Positions 1-8,620 of a DNA stretch of 36,708 nt are shown here, one piece after another. The notes under the pieces are model-generated. The model was not told the origin of the DNA, did not search any database, and saw only the letters and a list, made by a program, of their open reading frames with translations. The stretch's first letter is position 1. Each line of letters begins with the position of its first letter. A program made the position numbers and the translations under genes. Source of the stretch: Lachnospiraceae bacterium UBA6403 (lineage in GTDB: Bacteria; Bacillota; Clostridia; Lachnospirales; Lachnospiraceae); contig DJPV01000062.1 in the NCBI GenBank assembly GCA_002437435.1, positions 4,834 to 41,541 of the forward strand, written 5' to 3'.

Positions 1-189
1 TTAAATATGCATTCTATGTGTTCTATCCGGCACACTTGCTCATCTTATACCTGCTCAGCAAAGTGATCTTATAGTAAAATTTTATCAGAATGGAAATATT
101 CCTTTTTATTTAAAAATGCGAAAAATAAAGAGTTGTGCTTTAATCTGTGTAAAATTATTGATTTTTTGTCGAAAAACAGAAATTTCCTA
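1..189. other. AT-rich segment without recognised gene
   Basis: I see no convincing coding sequence, RNA gene or repeat in these first bases. It is AT-rich flank upstream of the metK promoter. Confidence 0.4.
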
Positions 190-218
190 TTGACTTATGG
201 AGATATATCAGTTAGAGT
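190..218 (+). promoter_or_regulatory. Promoter of the SAM riboswitch-metK transcript
   Basis: A -35 box TTGACT (190-195) and a -10 box TAGAGT (213-218) are separated by 17 nt. They lie about 50 nt upstream of the SAM aptamer, the expected place for a leader promoter. The -10 matches consensus at four of six positions, so the exact start of transcription is uncertain. Confidence 0.5.
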
Positions 219-270
219 ATAGCTGTTTTAGAACTGCATTGCAGTCCAAATACAAATAAATATTTATAAA

Positions 271-372
271 TGCTCTTATTCAGAATGGTGGAGTCATAAG
301 GGACTATGAAGCCATGGCAACCCCGGAACAGGTAAAAGAACGACCTGTATGGAAGGTGCCTTCCTGAGCGAG
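271..372 (+). promoter_or_regulatory. SAM-I (S-box) riboswitch aptamer
   Basis: The leader shows the S-box pattern in order. CTCTTATTCAGAATGGTGGAG opens at about 272 and its outer strand pairs with GAGCGAG (366-372) as P1. The conserved GGGACTATGAAGCC lies at about 300-313 and is followed by GGCAACC. A GACCTG-type hairpin comes next, then AAGGTGCCTTCCTGA (353-366). SAM-I aptamers bind S-adenosylmethionine and end transcription of methionine and SAM genes when SAM is high. Here the next gene is metK, SAM synthetase, so this is direct product feedback. A terminator hairpin follows at 417-442. Confidence 0.93.
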
Positions 373-416
373 TCTGTTGTATGCAGACGTCGAACAATGA
401 GAGGTTTGATTTTATC

Positions 417-442
417 AATCCGCTCAGAGCGGATTTTTCTTT
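417..442 (+). terminator. Expression-platform terminator of the SAM riboswitch
   Basis: AATCCGCT (417-424) pairs with AGCGGATT (428-435) over a 3-nt loop, followed by a T-rich run. It lies about 45 nt after the aptamer and 110 nt before metK. That fits a riboswitch-controlled intrinsic terminator. The alternative antiterminator pairing was not worked out. Confidence 0.85.
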
Positions 443-553
443 TGCCCAAAATCAGGTGGAGATGTCCTGCCTGAAAGAAAAGAAAAATCAAAAGCTATGT
501 GAACGAATACGCATGGCTGTAACTATAGACAGTATTTATACAAGGAGGAAATG

Positions 554-1741
554 ATGGAAAAATTATTATTCACATCAGAATCAGTAACAGAAGGTCATCC
601 AGATAAAATCTGTGACCAGATTTCAGATGCAGTATTGGATGCATTGATGGAGCAGGATCCAATGAGCCGTGTTGCCTGCGAAACATCTATTACAACAGGT
701 CTTGTACTTGTAATGGGTGAGATTACAACAAAAGCATATGTAGACATTCAGAAGATCGTTCGTGAGACAATTCGAGAGATTGGATACGACAGAGCCAAGT
801 ACGGATTTGACTGCGATACCTGTGGTGTTATCACAGCAATTGACGAGCAGTCAGCAGATATCGCGATGGGTGTTGATAAGGCGTTAGAAGCAAAAGAGCA
901 TCTGATGAGTGATGATGATATCGAAGCAATCGGTGCCGGAGATCAGGGTATGATGTTTGGATTTGCAACAAATGAGACACCGGAATATATGCCATATCCG
1001 ATTGCCCTTGCACATAAACTTGCAAGAAAACTGACAGAAGTAAGAAAGAACGGAACACTTCCATATCTCAGACCGGATGGTAAGACTCAGGTAACAGTAG
1101 AGTATGATGAGAATGGAAAAGCAAAGAGACTCGATGCAGTAGTTCTCTCAACTCAGCATGGTGAGGAAGTATCACAGGAACAGATCCACGAAGATATCAA
1201 GAAATATGTATTTGATACAGTTCTTCCTGCTGATATGGTAGATGAAGATACTAAGTTCTTTATCAATCCGACCGGAAGATTCGTTATTGGTGGACCAAAT
1301 GGTGACAGTGGACTTACAGGACGTAAGATCATCGTAGATACTTATGGCGGATATGCCCGTCATGGCGGCGGTGCTTTCTCAGGAAAAGATTGTACAAAGG
1401 TTGACCGTTCCGCAGCGTATGCAGCAAGATATGTAGCAAAGAACATTGTAGCAGCAGGACTTGCAGATAAATGTGAGATCCAGTTGTCATATGCGATCGG
1501 TGTTGCCAGACCTACATCTATCATGGTAGATACATTTGGAACAGGAAAGGTATCCGATGAGAAACTTGTAGAGATCATCCGTGAACATTTCGATCTTCGT
1601 CCAGCCGGTATCATTAAGATGCTTGATCTCAGAAGACCGATCTATAAGCAGACGGCAGCATATGGACACTTCGGAAGAACCGATCTCGACCTTCCATGGG
1701 AGAAGCTTGACAAAGTTGATATGTTAAAGGCATATTTATAA
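554..1741 (+). CDS. metK: S-adenosylmethionine synthetase
   Basis: Methionine adenosyltransferase makes S-adenosylmethionine from methionine and ATP in the cytoplasm. The 395-residue length is normal for the family. Visible motifs are the N-terminal GHPDK (residues 14-18, with the catalytic His), the ATP-binding GAGDQG (about 127-132) and the glycine-rich [10 protein letters not shown] loop near residue 270. Two ATG codons stand side by side at 551 and 554. The AAGGAGG site at 542-548 lies only 2 nt from the first but 5 nt from the second, so 554 is preferred. The gene is monocistronic in appearance: a SAM-I riboswitch precedes it and a long palindrome ending in a T-run follows it. Nothing in the protein looks unusual. 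Confidence 0.98.
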   Translation: MEKLLFTSESVTEGHPDKICDQISDAVLDALMEQDPMSRVACETSITTGLVLVMGEITTKAYVDIQKIVRETIREIGYDRAKYGFDCDTCGVITAIDEQSADIAMGVDKALEAKEHLMSDDDIEAIGAGDQGMMFGFATNETPEYMPYPIALAHKLARKLTEVRKNGTLPYLRPDGKTQVTVEYDENGKAKRLDAVVLSTQHGEEVSQEQIHEDIKKYVFDTVLPADMVDEDTKFFINPTGRFVIGGPNGDSGLTGRKIIVDTYGGYARHGGGAFSGKDCTKVDRSAAYAARYVAKNIVAAGLADKCEIQLSYAIGVARPTSIMVDTFGTGKVSDEKLVEIIREHFDLRPAGIIKMLDLRRPIYKQTAAYGHFGRTDLDLPWEKLDKVDMLKAYL

Positions 1742-1752
1742 AAGGTATAGCT

Positions 1753-1962
1753 AAAAAGCCTGTCGGAAGTTTGCAGCTCTTGAATAAGGTTTATAATCAC
1801 GTTTGCCTACCTTTGTTTCAATCAATTTTATATGCACATGTCTCTGCCGCGATAAAAACTTTTGCGGCGACGACATGGCACAAAATTGAATGAAACTCAG
1901 TCGGCGGCACTATGGATTATGAAACCTTATTCAGAAGCTACAAACTCTCGACAGGCTTTTTT
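1753..1962. repeat. 210-nt imperfect palindrome (element 1), expanded terminator
   Basis: The whole segment can fold into one long hairpin. The outer arm AAAAAGCCTGTCG (from 1753) matches CGACAGGCTTTTTT at the right end, and the pairing continues for about 47 nt per side with few mismatches. Inner pairing includes CAATTTTATATGC/GCACAAAATTG and CATGTC/GACATG. The tip is GCCGC/GCGGC around 1846-1868. The A-run and T-run at the ends make it look like a bidirectional terminator for metK and the opposing 2089-4467 gene, but with a far longer stem than usual. One arm recurs in decayed form at 2015-2070, which suggests a repeat family or MITE-like element. There is no coding capacity. Confidence 0.8.
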
Positions 1963-2014
1963 ATATTTGCATGAAAAAATGTACATAATGGATATTATTA
2001 ACATAACAATTAAC

Positions 2015-2070
2015 AGGCAAACGTGATTAGAAACCTTAATCAAGAAGTAACAATTTCTGCCAGGTCTTAT
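2015..2070 (-). repeat. Decayed partial copy of the element 1 arm
   Basis: This segment resembles the reverse complement of about 1755-1808. The first 15 nt, AGGCAAACGTGATTA, are identical and roughly 40 of 55 positions agree by eye. It lies just downstream of the stop codon of the minus-strand cohesin-like gene. No second arm pairs with it here, so it looks like a fragment or remnant of an element 1 copy. Confidence 0.65.
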
Positions 2071-2088
2071 TTTGCTATTATTAAAATC

Positions 2089-4467
2089 TTATTTTTCCTT
2101 TTTATTCTCCGGTGCGTTCTGCTTGATCGGCTTGAACTGTAAGGAACCGGTATTCTTTTTTGGATCTTCATGGTTGATGATCGCTTCCGCCATGTTGAAT
2201 ACCTCTGACAGGTCTGCGGTATTCATGGATGAATACTGAGCCGCTTTCTTCACGATCTCCTCTGCCGGTGTTAATTCCTGTTCTTTCTTTGTATCAGCGC
2301 TTAATCTGGTAGATGTAATGTTTTCTGCCTTGGCAGCAGGTTCTGCTTTTAATTCAGTCATTCCGTCATGAGTAGCAGCGGCTGTTTCTTTTACAGAAGC
2401 ATTTATATCCGGTTCAGGTTGTTTGATTTCAGTGGTACCAGTAGCAACTGTTTCCTCTGTATTATCCTGTAAATCTGCCGTATCTGATTCGGCAGGTTCT
2501 GTCTCTGCTTTAATCTCCGGGATCGAAGATGACTCGATAGAATCCTTATCGGAATCCATATTTAAGGCAAGCTGTTCAGAGTCTTCGGAGTTGTTGGAAT
2601 CAGCATCGTCTGTGGTGTCTGCTTTAGCAGAGCCATCTATAATTTCTGAGTTGTCTGCAACATCAGTAACGCTGCTGATTTCTGACGCATTAGGATCAGT
2701 ATCACCTGTAGTTTCTGTCCTTACAGGAGCATCTACAGCTGCTGGATTCACTGTCGTTCCAGCAATATCAATGGCATCTGCATTAACATTTTCGCTGGCA
2801 TTAGATTCAACACTATCGCCAGTGTCATCACCGGCATCTGCATCAACGCTATTATTAACATCATCGACAGTCTCTGATTCAACACTTTCGTCGGCATCAT
2901 CTATAACGTCAGCATCGATGTCTTCATCAGACATTTTGTCCGGATCATTTGGATCATCAGGATCGTCGTCTTCAGGCAGACCTTTTCGGATCACATGCAC
3001 AAGCATACATGCGAGGACAATGATAAGGAAGAACATAACGACAACGACAATGATGCAGATCGTCAGAACCTTATCTTTATGCTGGTCAAAGAATGAACCA
3101 TTTGTTGCAGCTTCTTCCTGTGTTCCTGCTGCAGGATCTGCGGTATATCTGACAAATGTTTTCTCAACCGTATCATATCTGTACCAGCTTGGATCAGAGT
3201 CTGGGTTCATGGCATATACTAAGATGATTTCATCGTTTTCTGTTATATGGTAAGCAGTAACAGAGTCTCCGCCAAAATCATAAGAAAATGCACTATAGCC
3301 TTCCGGTTTGCTCACAGTATCAGATGGTTCCAGAATAATGAAATCCTTATATGCTGACTGGACATTGATCAATGGCACTGCTGTTTTTGCATTCAGATCA
3401 ATGATGTACCATGCACCGTTTTTGCCATCTTTATCAGTCAGATATGCACATTTGATCTGACCATTAGGCGAGGTATATAAGATTACCTCGGTGTCGCCGA
3501 ACTTTTCTTTTGACTGGGCAAATCCTTCAGGAACGCTGACCTTTCCATAGTCCTGAGAAAAATAATAATCGATTCCATTTACATTGATAACAGCCCGTGT
3601 ATCAACGATTTCCTCTACATTTACCATCAGATCGTAAATGTGGGTGTCACCTGTCTCGGCAGTAACCTTTATTGTGACATGGCCCTGCTTGCCAGGTTCA
3701 AAGTTTTCATTTCCTTCGATCGATACAGAAGACTTGGAATCTTCCGGTAAAGCGTTGATAGCAAGACTTGTTGTTTCGCCTGGAACTGTTGTCTCATAGG
3801 AATATACATCCTTTGAAAATTCAGGCTTTAATTCGCCCGGTGTGATCTGAAGGGATGAAAGAAAACAGTTATCAGACATTTCCTCGGTTGTCTCCTCGGA
3901 AGTATCTTCGGTATCTTCTGTAGATTCGCCACTTTCGGTTGTGCTTCCGGCTTCGGTAGAACCCTGTTCCTGTGTGGTTGCAGCCTGTGTGGTGGAATCG
4001 CCACTGCCATTACCGCCGCCTGCTGCTGTTACCGTGATCGTAGCACCGGCATTTGAGACAGAGCAGCTTTCCTCGCCCCAGGTATATACATCTGAGCTTC
4101 CTGTACCTACATAGGAAGAACCACTTGCAATAGCAGAAAATGTAAAACTGTTAGAAGCAGATTTGATATTTCCATCACCGTATCCGGCACAGGAGATCGT
4201 ACCGCCTCCACCATATCCATCGCCGGATGTATATTCCAGAACAGACGAATCATAGGACAGGCAGTAGCTGTATGCACCCAGTGCTTCGGAGCAGCTTACC
4301 GATACGGTTACTGTTACCGAACCGCCCTTTGATACACTTGAGGATGAAAGGGAAATGGAGAACTGGGTAGAAGCTGCCTGAGCCTTTATCGCATTTCCAT
4401 AGACAAAACAGCTTAGAGTCATAATCAGAATCAGAGCCATCGCTGTATATTTTTTTAGCTTATTCAT
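2089..4467 (-). CDS. Membrane-anchored cohesin-like surface protein with acidic cytoplasmic tail
   Basis: The start ATG at 4467 is chosen because GGAG lies 8 nt before it; an in-frame ATG at 4485 lacks a good site. Visible regions in order are a signal peptide (about 1-32, ending near QAAS), a cohesin-fold-like beta domain (about 33-150), a Thr/Ser/Glu-rich linker (about 150-195), a cadherin-like beta-sandwich (PF12733 type, about 200-285) and an unrecognised domain (about 290-430). One membrane helix follows (about 463-487) and then a very acidic, low-complexity tail of about 300 residues. HVIRKG after the helix puts the tail inside the cell. A more ordered stretch (TPAEEIVKKAAQYSS and on) closes the protein. 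It lies 33 bp downstream of a dockerin-like hydrolase and is probably co-transcribed with it. Cohesin binding is inferred from fold-like sequence and context, not proven. Confidence 0.75.
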   Translation of the reverse strand: MNKLKKYTAMALILIMTLSCFVYGNAIKAQAASTQFSISLSSSSVSKGGSVTVTVSVSCSEALGAYSYCLSYDSSVLEYTSGDGYGGGGTISCAGYGDGNIKSASNSFTFSAIASGSSYVGTGSSDVYTWGEESCSVSNAGATITVTAAGGGNGSGDSTTQAATTQEQGSTEAGSTTESGESTEDTEDTSEETTEEMSDNCFLSSLQITPGELKPEFSKDVYSYETTVPGETTSLAINALPEDSKSSVSIEGNENFEPGKQGHVTIKVTAETGDTHIYDLMVNVEEIVDTRAVINVNGIDYYFSQDYGKVSVPEGFAQSKEKFGDTEVILYTSPNGQIKCAYLTDKDGKNGAWYIIDLNAKTAVPLINVQSAYKDFIILEPSDTVSKPEGYSAFSYDFGGDSVTAYHITENDEIILVYAMNPDSDPSWYRYDTVEKTFVRYTADPAAGTQEEAATNGSFFDQHKDKVLTICIIVVVVMFFLIIVLACMLVHVIRKGLPEDDDPDDPNDPDKMSDEDIDADVIDDADESVESETVDDVNNSVDADAGDDTGDSVESNASENVNADAIDIAGTTVNPAAVDAPVRTETTGDTDPNASEISSVTDVADNSEIIDGSAKADTTDDADSNNSEDSEQLALNMDSDKDSIESSSIPEIKAETEPAESDTADLQDNTEETVATGTTEIKQPEPDINASVKETAAATHDGMTELKAEPAAKAENITSTRLSADTKKEQELTPAEEIVKKAAQYSSMNTADLSEVFNMAEAIINHEDPKKNTGSLQFKPIKQNAPENKKEK

Positions 4468-4500
4468 TGTAATATCTCCTATCATAACCTTATAAAAGGC

Positions 4501-6576
4501 TTATTTTTGTGAAATTTTGGCAGCACCCATCAGGAATTTCTGAACTTTAAGAAGATCCAGAGCAGAGAGCCCACCGCTTCGTTTAATGTTGGCAGCCTGC
4601 AGAAATGCACCCTTTAATGAGGAAGCACCAATAATATGCTTCTGAATCTTTAACAGATCCAATGCATTGATCACACCATCACCTGTTACATCACCAAAGA
4701 TAATAACATTGTAAGTGTTAGTGTTACCAGATCCTGTGATCTTTACGATATCACCCGTTCCAATCTTGCCGGATGTCTTTTCTTTGCCGGATGCATTTGT
4801 AATGCTTACCGTTCCATTTGTACATCCAAGTATTGATAGGAAAGAGGATACAGTCGTTGATGGGGCAACTCCGCTGATCGTTCCATCGGAAATGATGTAG
4901 TCGCCATCAAATTCGGGATCAGATCCACCGTTTCCGGTTGACTGGCCTCGGACGATCGTTATAGTATAAGTGCGTTTTGCACCGCTTTGCGCTGTAACCG
5001 TAACTTTAGCCGTATTTGTTCCCTTTGAAAGAGAGATCTTTCCGGTTCCGGATACAGAAGCGTGGCTGTTGACCGGACTGGCTGAGATCTTAACAGAAGT
5101 AGTGCTTTCTGATACGATCAGTGAATACTTCTTTGTTGAATTAATGGCATAGGTCGGTGTAAGCGAGTATTTATCGATCGTAAGAGATTTCAGATAGTTA
5201 TTCGGATTACCGCTGTCCGATGGTTTGCCGGTGTTTGCATTCGGCATATTGCTATAGACCGGGATACTGAAAGTAATTGCATCATTTAAAGTACCGGAGC
5301 CCGCATAAGCATCAAATACCTTTGATGCTTCGGATGATACAGCCTGTACATTCGACATATACTGATGGGAGTACAGGTTGGATGTGTTTGTTACATTAAA
5401 CTTCTGTGTATATAAAGTGTTCTGTTTTTTCAAAATATAATTATTGCCAATGTATTTCGCACCACCCAAAATAGATTTGTAGACACTGTTCCATGGTCTT
5501 TCATAAGAACCACTGGCAGCGGCCCAGCGCAGAGCATTTGTTACAGCATTTCCACTGGCACTGTCGTATCCACCGATATTATAGAAATTATAGATGCCCG
5601 AATAGACCGAGTGCTTACCGTTTGTAACGGAACTGAGTGTTGAACCTACTTCCTGTTTGATACGGGAAGCAATATGATATGGGCTGACCCCGACTGCCTG
5701 TCCGGCTTTGATGATCAGCTCGGAATATGTATAGCTGTATCCGGATGGTTTGGATTTGTACATAAATGTACCGGAGAGGATTGATTCTACACCGGATTTG
5801 GTCTGAGTATCTTCATAAGAAAGATTTTCAAATGCAAATACGAAGCGCTCATACAGATAGGTTCGAGGATCCAGATAATAAGTAACAAAATCATCCGAAG
5901 CGGCAAACCAGTTCGATCCATCATAAGAGGACCAGGTGTCTGTCTTGATGTTATATCCGACTGTAGTAGAACGCCAGTTATAGTGAGGAGCACTGCTTGT
6001 TCCCTGAACCAGATTCTTGACCTGACCGGATTTGTTGATTTCGTTGTCAATAACTGTGTTCCAGTCCAGACCAGTCTGAATAGCCTTAAATGTCCAGTTT
6101 GGATGGAGGGCATGCAGATCACGAAGCTGTGGTTTATAGCTTTCCGGGAATCCCTGTTTGGTCATATATGCTTCAAAGTCTGAATCGAAACCGCTTGAAC
6201 TTGCTGTTGTAGCTTCGGTATTCGATGAATCTTCTTTTTTTCCAAGGGTGATATAAGAAGAGGATACATAGCCGGTATAAGTTGTTCCATTATATATCAG
6301 AGTAACCTTATACCAGGAATCATTGGAGGTGTCAACGACGGTTAGGGTCTGACCACCATTTAACATGATGTTACTTCCATTTTCCTGAATCGGATTTCCA
6401 CCGGGGGATTTTCTGAAATAGACATTTGTAACCCCCTTGGAGATATATCCTTCCTTTCCGGCGGCATCCGCCATGCCGTTATTTATAAATAAACAGACCA
6501 GGAGACTGAAAATAAGCGCTGCCAGCAGGAACATGCAGGTATATCCCGGTCTGTTATAAGACTTTTTGTTTGTCAT
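4501..6576 (-). CDS. Secreted SH3/glucosaminidase cell-wall hydrolase with cadherin-like and dockerin-like domains
   Basis: This is a 691-residue exported protein. It has a signal or membrane segment (about 12-32), a bacterial SH3 domain (about 42-112), a GH73-like N-acetylglucosaminidase domain (about 130-430) with likely catalytic Glu309 in HIASRIKQEVG, a cadherin-like beta-sandwich (about 462-543), a small beta domain (about 560-627) and a C-terminal dockerin-like pair (628-688). The first dockerin loop, DVTGDGVINALDLLKIQK, is canonical. The second, NIKRSGGLSALDLLKVQK, has lost the Asp calcium ligands. AAGGAG lies 7 nt before the ATG. It probably cleaves peptidoglycan glycan strands. The cohesin-like gene 33 bp downstream is its obvious candidate partner. 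Similar dockerin-like tails occur on many clostridial surface proteins, so cellulosome membership is not implied. Confidence 0.85.
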   Translation of the reverse strand: MTNKKSYNRPGYTCMFLLAALIFSLLVCLFINNGMADAAGKEGYISKGVTNVYFRKSPGGNPIQENGSNIMLNGGQTLTVVDTSNDSWYKVTLIYNGTTYTGYVSSSYITLGKKEDSSNTEATTASSSGFDSDFEAYMTKQGFPESYKPQLRDLHALHPNWTFKAIQTGLDWNTVIDNEINKSGQVKNLVQGTSSAPHYNWRSTTVGYNIKTDTWSSYDGSNWFAASDDFVTYYLDPRTYLYERFVFAFENLSYEDTQTKSGVESILSGTFMYKSKPSGYSYTYSELIIKAGQAVGVSPYHIASRIKQEVGSTLSSVTNGKHSVYSGIYNFYNIGGYDSASGNAVTNALRWAAASGSYERPWNSVYKSILGGAKYIGNNYILKKQNTLYTQKFNVTNTSNLYSHQYMSNVQAVSSEASKVFDAYAGSGTLNDAITFSIPVYSNMPNANTGKPSDSGNPNNYLKSLTIDKYSLTPTYAINSTKKYSLIVSESTTSVKISASPVNSHASVSGTGKISLSKGTNTAKVTVTAQSGAKRTYTITIVRGQSTGNGGSDPEFDGDYIISDGTISGVAPSTTVSSFLSILGCTNGTVSITNASGKEKTSGKIGTGDIVKITGSGNTNTYNVIIFGDVTGDGVINALDLLKIQKHIIGASSLKGAFLQAANIKRSGGLSALDLLKVQKFLMGAAKISQK

Positions 6577-6604
6577 GTGTATTCTCCTTCAAGGTTCAAA
6601 ACAT

Positions 6605-6676
6605 AAAAAGAACGCGAAAACGCTCTTAAAAACCAGTTTACCATAATCTGAAAAAAACAAAACCCTTTTTTGTCAA
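6605..6676 (-). promoter_or_regulatory. Possible promoter and leader hairpin before the glucosaminidase gene
   Basis: A perfect minus-strand TTGACA lies at 6676-6671, but the best -10 (TCAGAT, 6651-6646) is poor and 19 nt away. Downstream, AAGAGCG (6627-6621) can pair with CGC and TTCTT (6616-6608) across a TTTT loop with a 2-nt bulge, followed by TTTTT on the minus strand. That resembles a small terminator inside the leader and could act as an attenuator. No ligand-binding structure is recognisable. Confidence 0.35.
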
Positions 6677-6694
6677 AAAACTATGAAATATCGC

Positions 6695-6734
6695 AAAAAA
6701 ATGGTTCTTGCGTGTAAGCAAAAACCATTTTTTA
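6695..6734 (-). terminator. Terminator downstream of murA
   Basis: AAAAAATGGTT and TTGC pair with GCAA and AACCATTTTTT across a short loop, giving A-run and T-run flanks on both sides. It begins about 20 nt after the minus-strand murA stop codon, so it most likely ends that transcript, and it would work in either direction. Confidence 0.85.
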
Positions 6735-6754
6735 CAGTTAAAATAATGACCGTA

Positions 6755-8056
6755 TCAGCCAATTTTTAATTTGAATTTCTGGATGTCTTTTTCGGTATCC
6801 ACTTTTTCAATCTTTGCTCCAAGCCCCTGAAGCTTTTCATCGAATTTTTCATATCCACGCTGGATATATTTGATATCAGATACAACTGAGAAATCGTCAG
6901 CTACTAATGCAGCAATAACGAGAGCAGCACCGGCTCTGAGATCAGGGGCTGCAACATTTGCTCCGGTGAAAGATTCGACACCATCGATAATGGCGGTATT
7001 TCCTTCTACACGGATGTGAGCGCCCATTCTTGTAAGTTCTGCAACATATTTGAAACGATTCTCAAATATACTTTCAGTTACGATACTTGTTCCGTTTGAA
7101 AGAGCCAGTGTAACAGCCATCTGTGGCTGCATATCAGTCGGAAATCCAGGGTATGGAAGTGTCTTGATATTAGTTGGTTTCAAACGTTTATCAGACATGA
7201 CTCTTACAGAGTCATCATATTCAATAACGTGAGCTCCGATCTCGTTTAACTTGGATGTAATAGCTTCCAGATGCTTTGGAATAACATTCTTGATCAGAAC
7301 ATTTCCTTTTGTGGCAGCGGCAGCGACCATAAAGGTTCCGGCTTCAATCTGATCCGGAATGATCGAATATGTTGTACCATGAAGTTCTTTTACTCCACGG
7401 ATACGGATCACATCAGTTCCTGCTCCTTTGATATTGGCACCCATACTGTTTAGGAAATTGGCAACATCAACAATGTGTGGTTCTTTTGCAGCATTTTCGA
7501 TCGTTGTCTTTCCCTCTGCAAGAACAGCTGCCATCATAACATTGATGGTTGCACCGACAGAAGTAACATCCATATAGATATGGCTTCCGATCAGTTCATC
7601 TGTATGAGTGGAAATAATTCCATTTGCAATATCTACCTGAGCGCCGAGTGCTTCAAATCCTTTAATGTGAAGATCGATCGGTCTTGCACCGATATCACAA
7701 CCGCCAGGCAATGCTACCTGAGAGTGCTTATATTTTCCAAGTAGTGCTCCCAACAGATAATAGGAGGCACGGATCTTACGGATGAATTCGTCATCTACAC
7801 ACAGATCACTGTTCGGATTAATGAAGACTCCGCAGATAGAAACGGTATGTTCATCTATGTAACGGACTTTTGCGCCGATACCTTCGATCGCCTGCAAGAG
7901 GACCCGCGTATCTCGGACATTTGGTACATTTTCTATTATAACTTCCTGGTCGGTCATAACAGCAGCAGCAAGAATACCGAGTGCCGCATTTTTTGCACCT
8001 GCAATTGTTACCTCTCCTTCAAGGGGCTGACCGCCTTTGATCACATATTGTTCCAT
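6755..8056 (-). CDS. murA: UDP-N-acetylglucosamine 1-carboxyvinyltransferase
   Basis: MurA transfers enolpyruvate from PEP to UDP-GlcNAc, the first committed step of peptidoglycan synthesis, in the cytoplasm. The 433-residue length and the N-terminal GGQPLEGEVTIAGAKNAAL stretch, with the substrate-binding Lys-Asn, are typical. Cys120 in LPGGCDIGARP is the catalytic cysteine that fosfomycin alkylates, so a fosfomycin-sensitive enzyme is expected. AGAGGTG lies 8 nt before the ATG. A promoter is visible at 8154-8181 and a strong terminator follows, so it is probably transcribed alone. Many Firmicutes have two paralogues (MurA/MurZ), and the sequence alone does not tell which this is. Confidence 0.97.
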   Translation of the reverse strand: MEQYVIKGGQPLEGEVTIAGAKNAALGILAAAVMTDQEVIIENVPNVRDTRVLLQAIEGIGAKVRYIDEHTVSICGVFINPNSDLCVDDEFIRKIRASYYLLGALLGKYKHSQVALPGGCDIGARPIDLHIKGFEALGAQVDIANGIISTHTDELIGSHIYMDVTSVGATINVMMAAVLAEGKTTIENAAKEPHIVDVANFLNSMGANIKGAGTDVIRIRGVKELHGTTYSIIPDQIEAGTFMVAAAATKGNVLIKNVIPKHLEAITSKLNEIGAHVIEYDDSVRVMSDKRLKPTNIKTLPYPGFPTDMQPQMAVTLALSNGTSIVTESIFENRFKYVAELTRMGAHIRVEGNTAIIDGVESFTGANVAAPDLRAGAALVIAALVADDFSVVSDIKYIQRGYEKFDEKLQGLGAKIEKVDTEKDIQKFKLKIG

Positions 8057-8153
8057 ACTAATTGCACCTCTAAATATTAATCAGCATATTTAAAAAGTCT
8101 GGTTACTGCGCCGGCGATCTTTTTCGATACTTTACCGCACAGATAACTTCTAG

Positions 8154-8181
8154 ATTATAGCATATTTTTATAAAAAGTAAA
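8154..8181 (-). promoter_or_regulatory. Promoter of murA
   Basis: On the minus strand, TTTACT (8181-8176) and a perfect TATAAT (8159-8154) are separated by 16 nt. They lie just after the pyrI stop codon and about 100 nt before the murA start. Confidence 0.6.
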
Positions 8182-8193
8182 TAGCAAGTAAAA

Positions 8194-8607
8194 TTATTTA
8201 TCTGCCTCACAGTAAATACAACGGTAGATTCTATGCGCCCGGTCTGTGAGTTTGAATATATGCTGGATACCCTGTTCGGTTGAGGTTATGCAGCGCGGAT
8301 TGGTGCATTTTTTGATGCCTACCAGACGTTCAGGAAGCTCGATATTTTTCTTTTCAACCAGTTTTCCATCACGGATAATATTAACTGAGATGTCGGGATC
8401 GATATATCCGAGCACATCAAGATTGATGTCGATATCCTGATCGATCTTTAAGATATCCTTCTTACCCATTTTTTCACTTTTAACATTTTTTATAATGGCA
8501 ACGGAGCAGTCCAGTTTGTCGAGATGCAGATCATTATAGATCTGGAGCGCTTTGCCGGCGGCAATGTGATCAAGTACGATACCATTTTGAATACTGTCTA
8601 TGTTCAT
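8194..8607 (-). CDS. pyrI: Aspartate carbamoyltransferase regulatory chain
   Basis: PyrI is the nucleotide-binding allosteric subunit that assembles with PyrB trimers. The protein has 137 residues, a little shorter than the enterobacterial chain of about 150 but in the range of clostridial PyrI. The N-terminal ID-IQNGIVLDHI segment is typical of the allosteric domain. The C-terminal zinc site is visible as CTNPRC and CIYC. It follows pyrB by 13 nt on the same strand, forming the classic pyrBI pair, so the aspartate carbamoyltransferase here is probably the class B type regulated by CTP and ATP. Confidence 0.95.
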   Translation of the reverse strand: MNIDSIQNGIVLDHIAAGKALQIYNDLHLDKLDCSVAIIKNVKSEKMGKKDILKIDQDIDINLDVLGYIDPDISVNIIRDGKLVEKKNIELPERLVGIKKCTNPRCITSTEQGIQHIFKLTDRAHRIYRCIYCEADK

Positions 8608-8620
8608 CTGTTTGTACCTC

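Noticed and set aside
2423-3253. 276-residue plus-strand open frame rich in Ser, Ala, Val
   Set aside because: It is the antisense shadow of the low-complexity acidic tail of the cohesin-like protein, lacks a ribosome binding site and resembles no protein family.
6671-8056. Second promoter inside the murA-hydrolase gap feeding murA
   Set aside because: The TTGACA there faces away from murA, which has its own promoter at 8154-8181.
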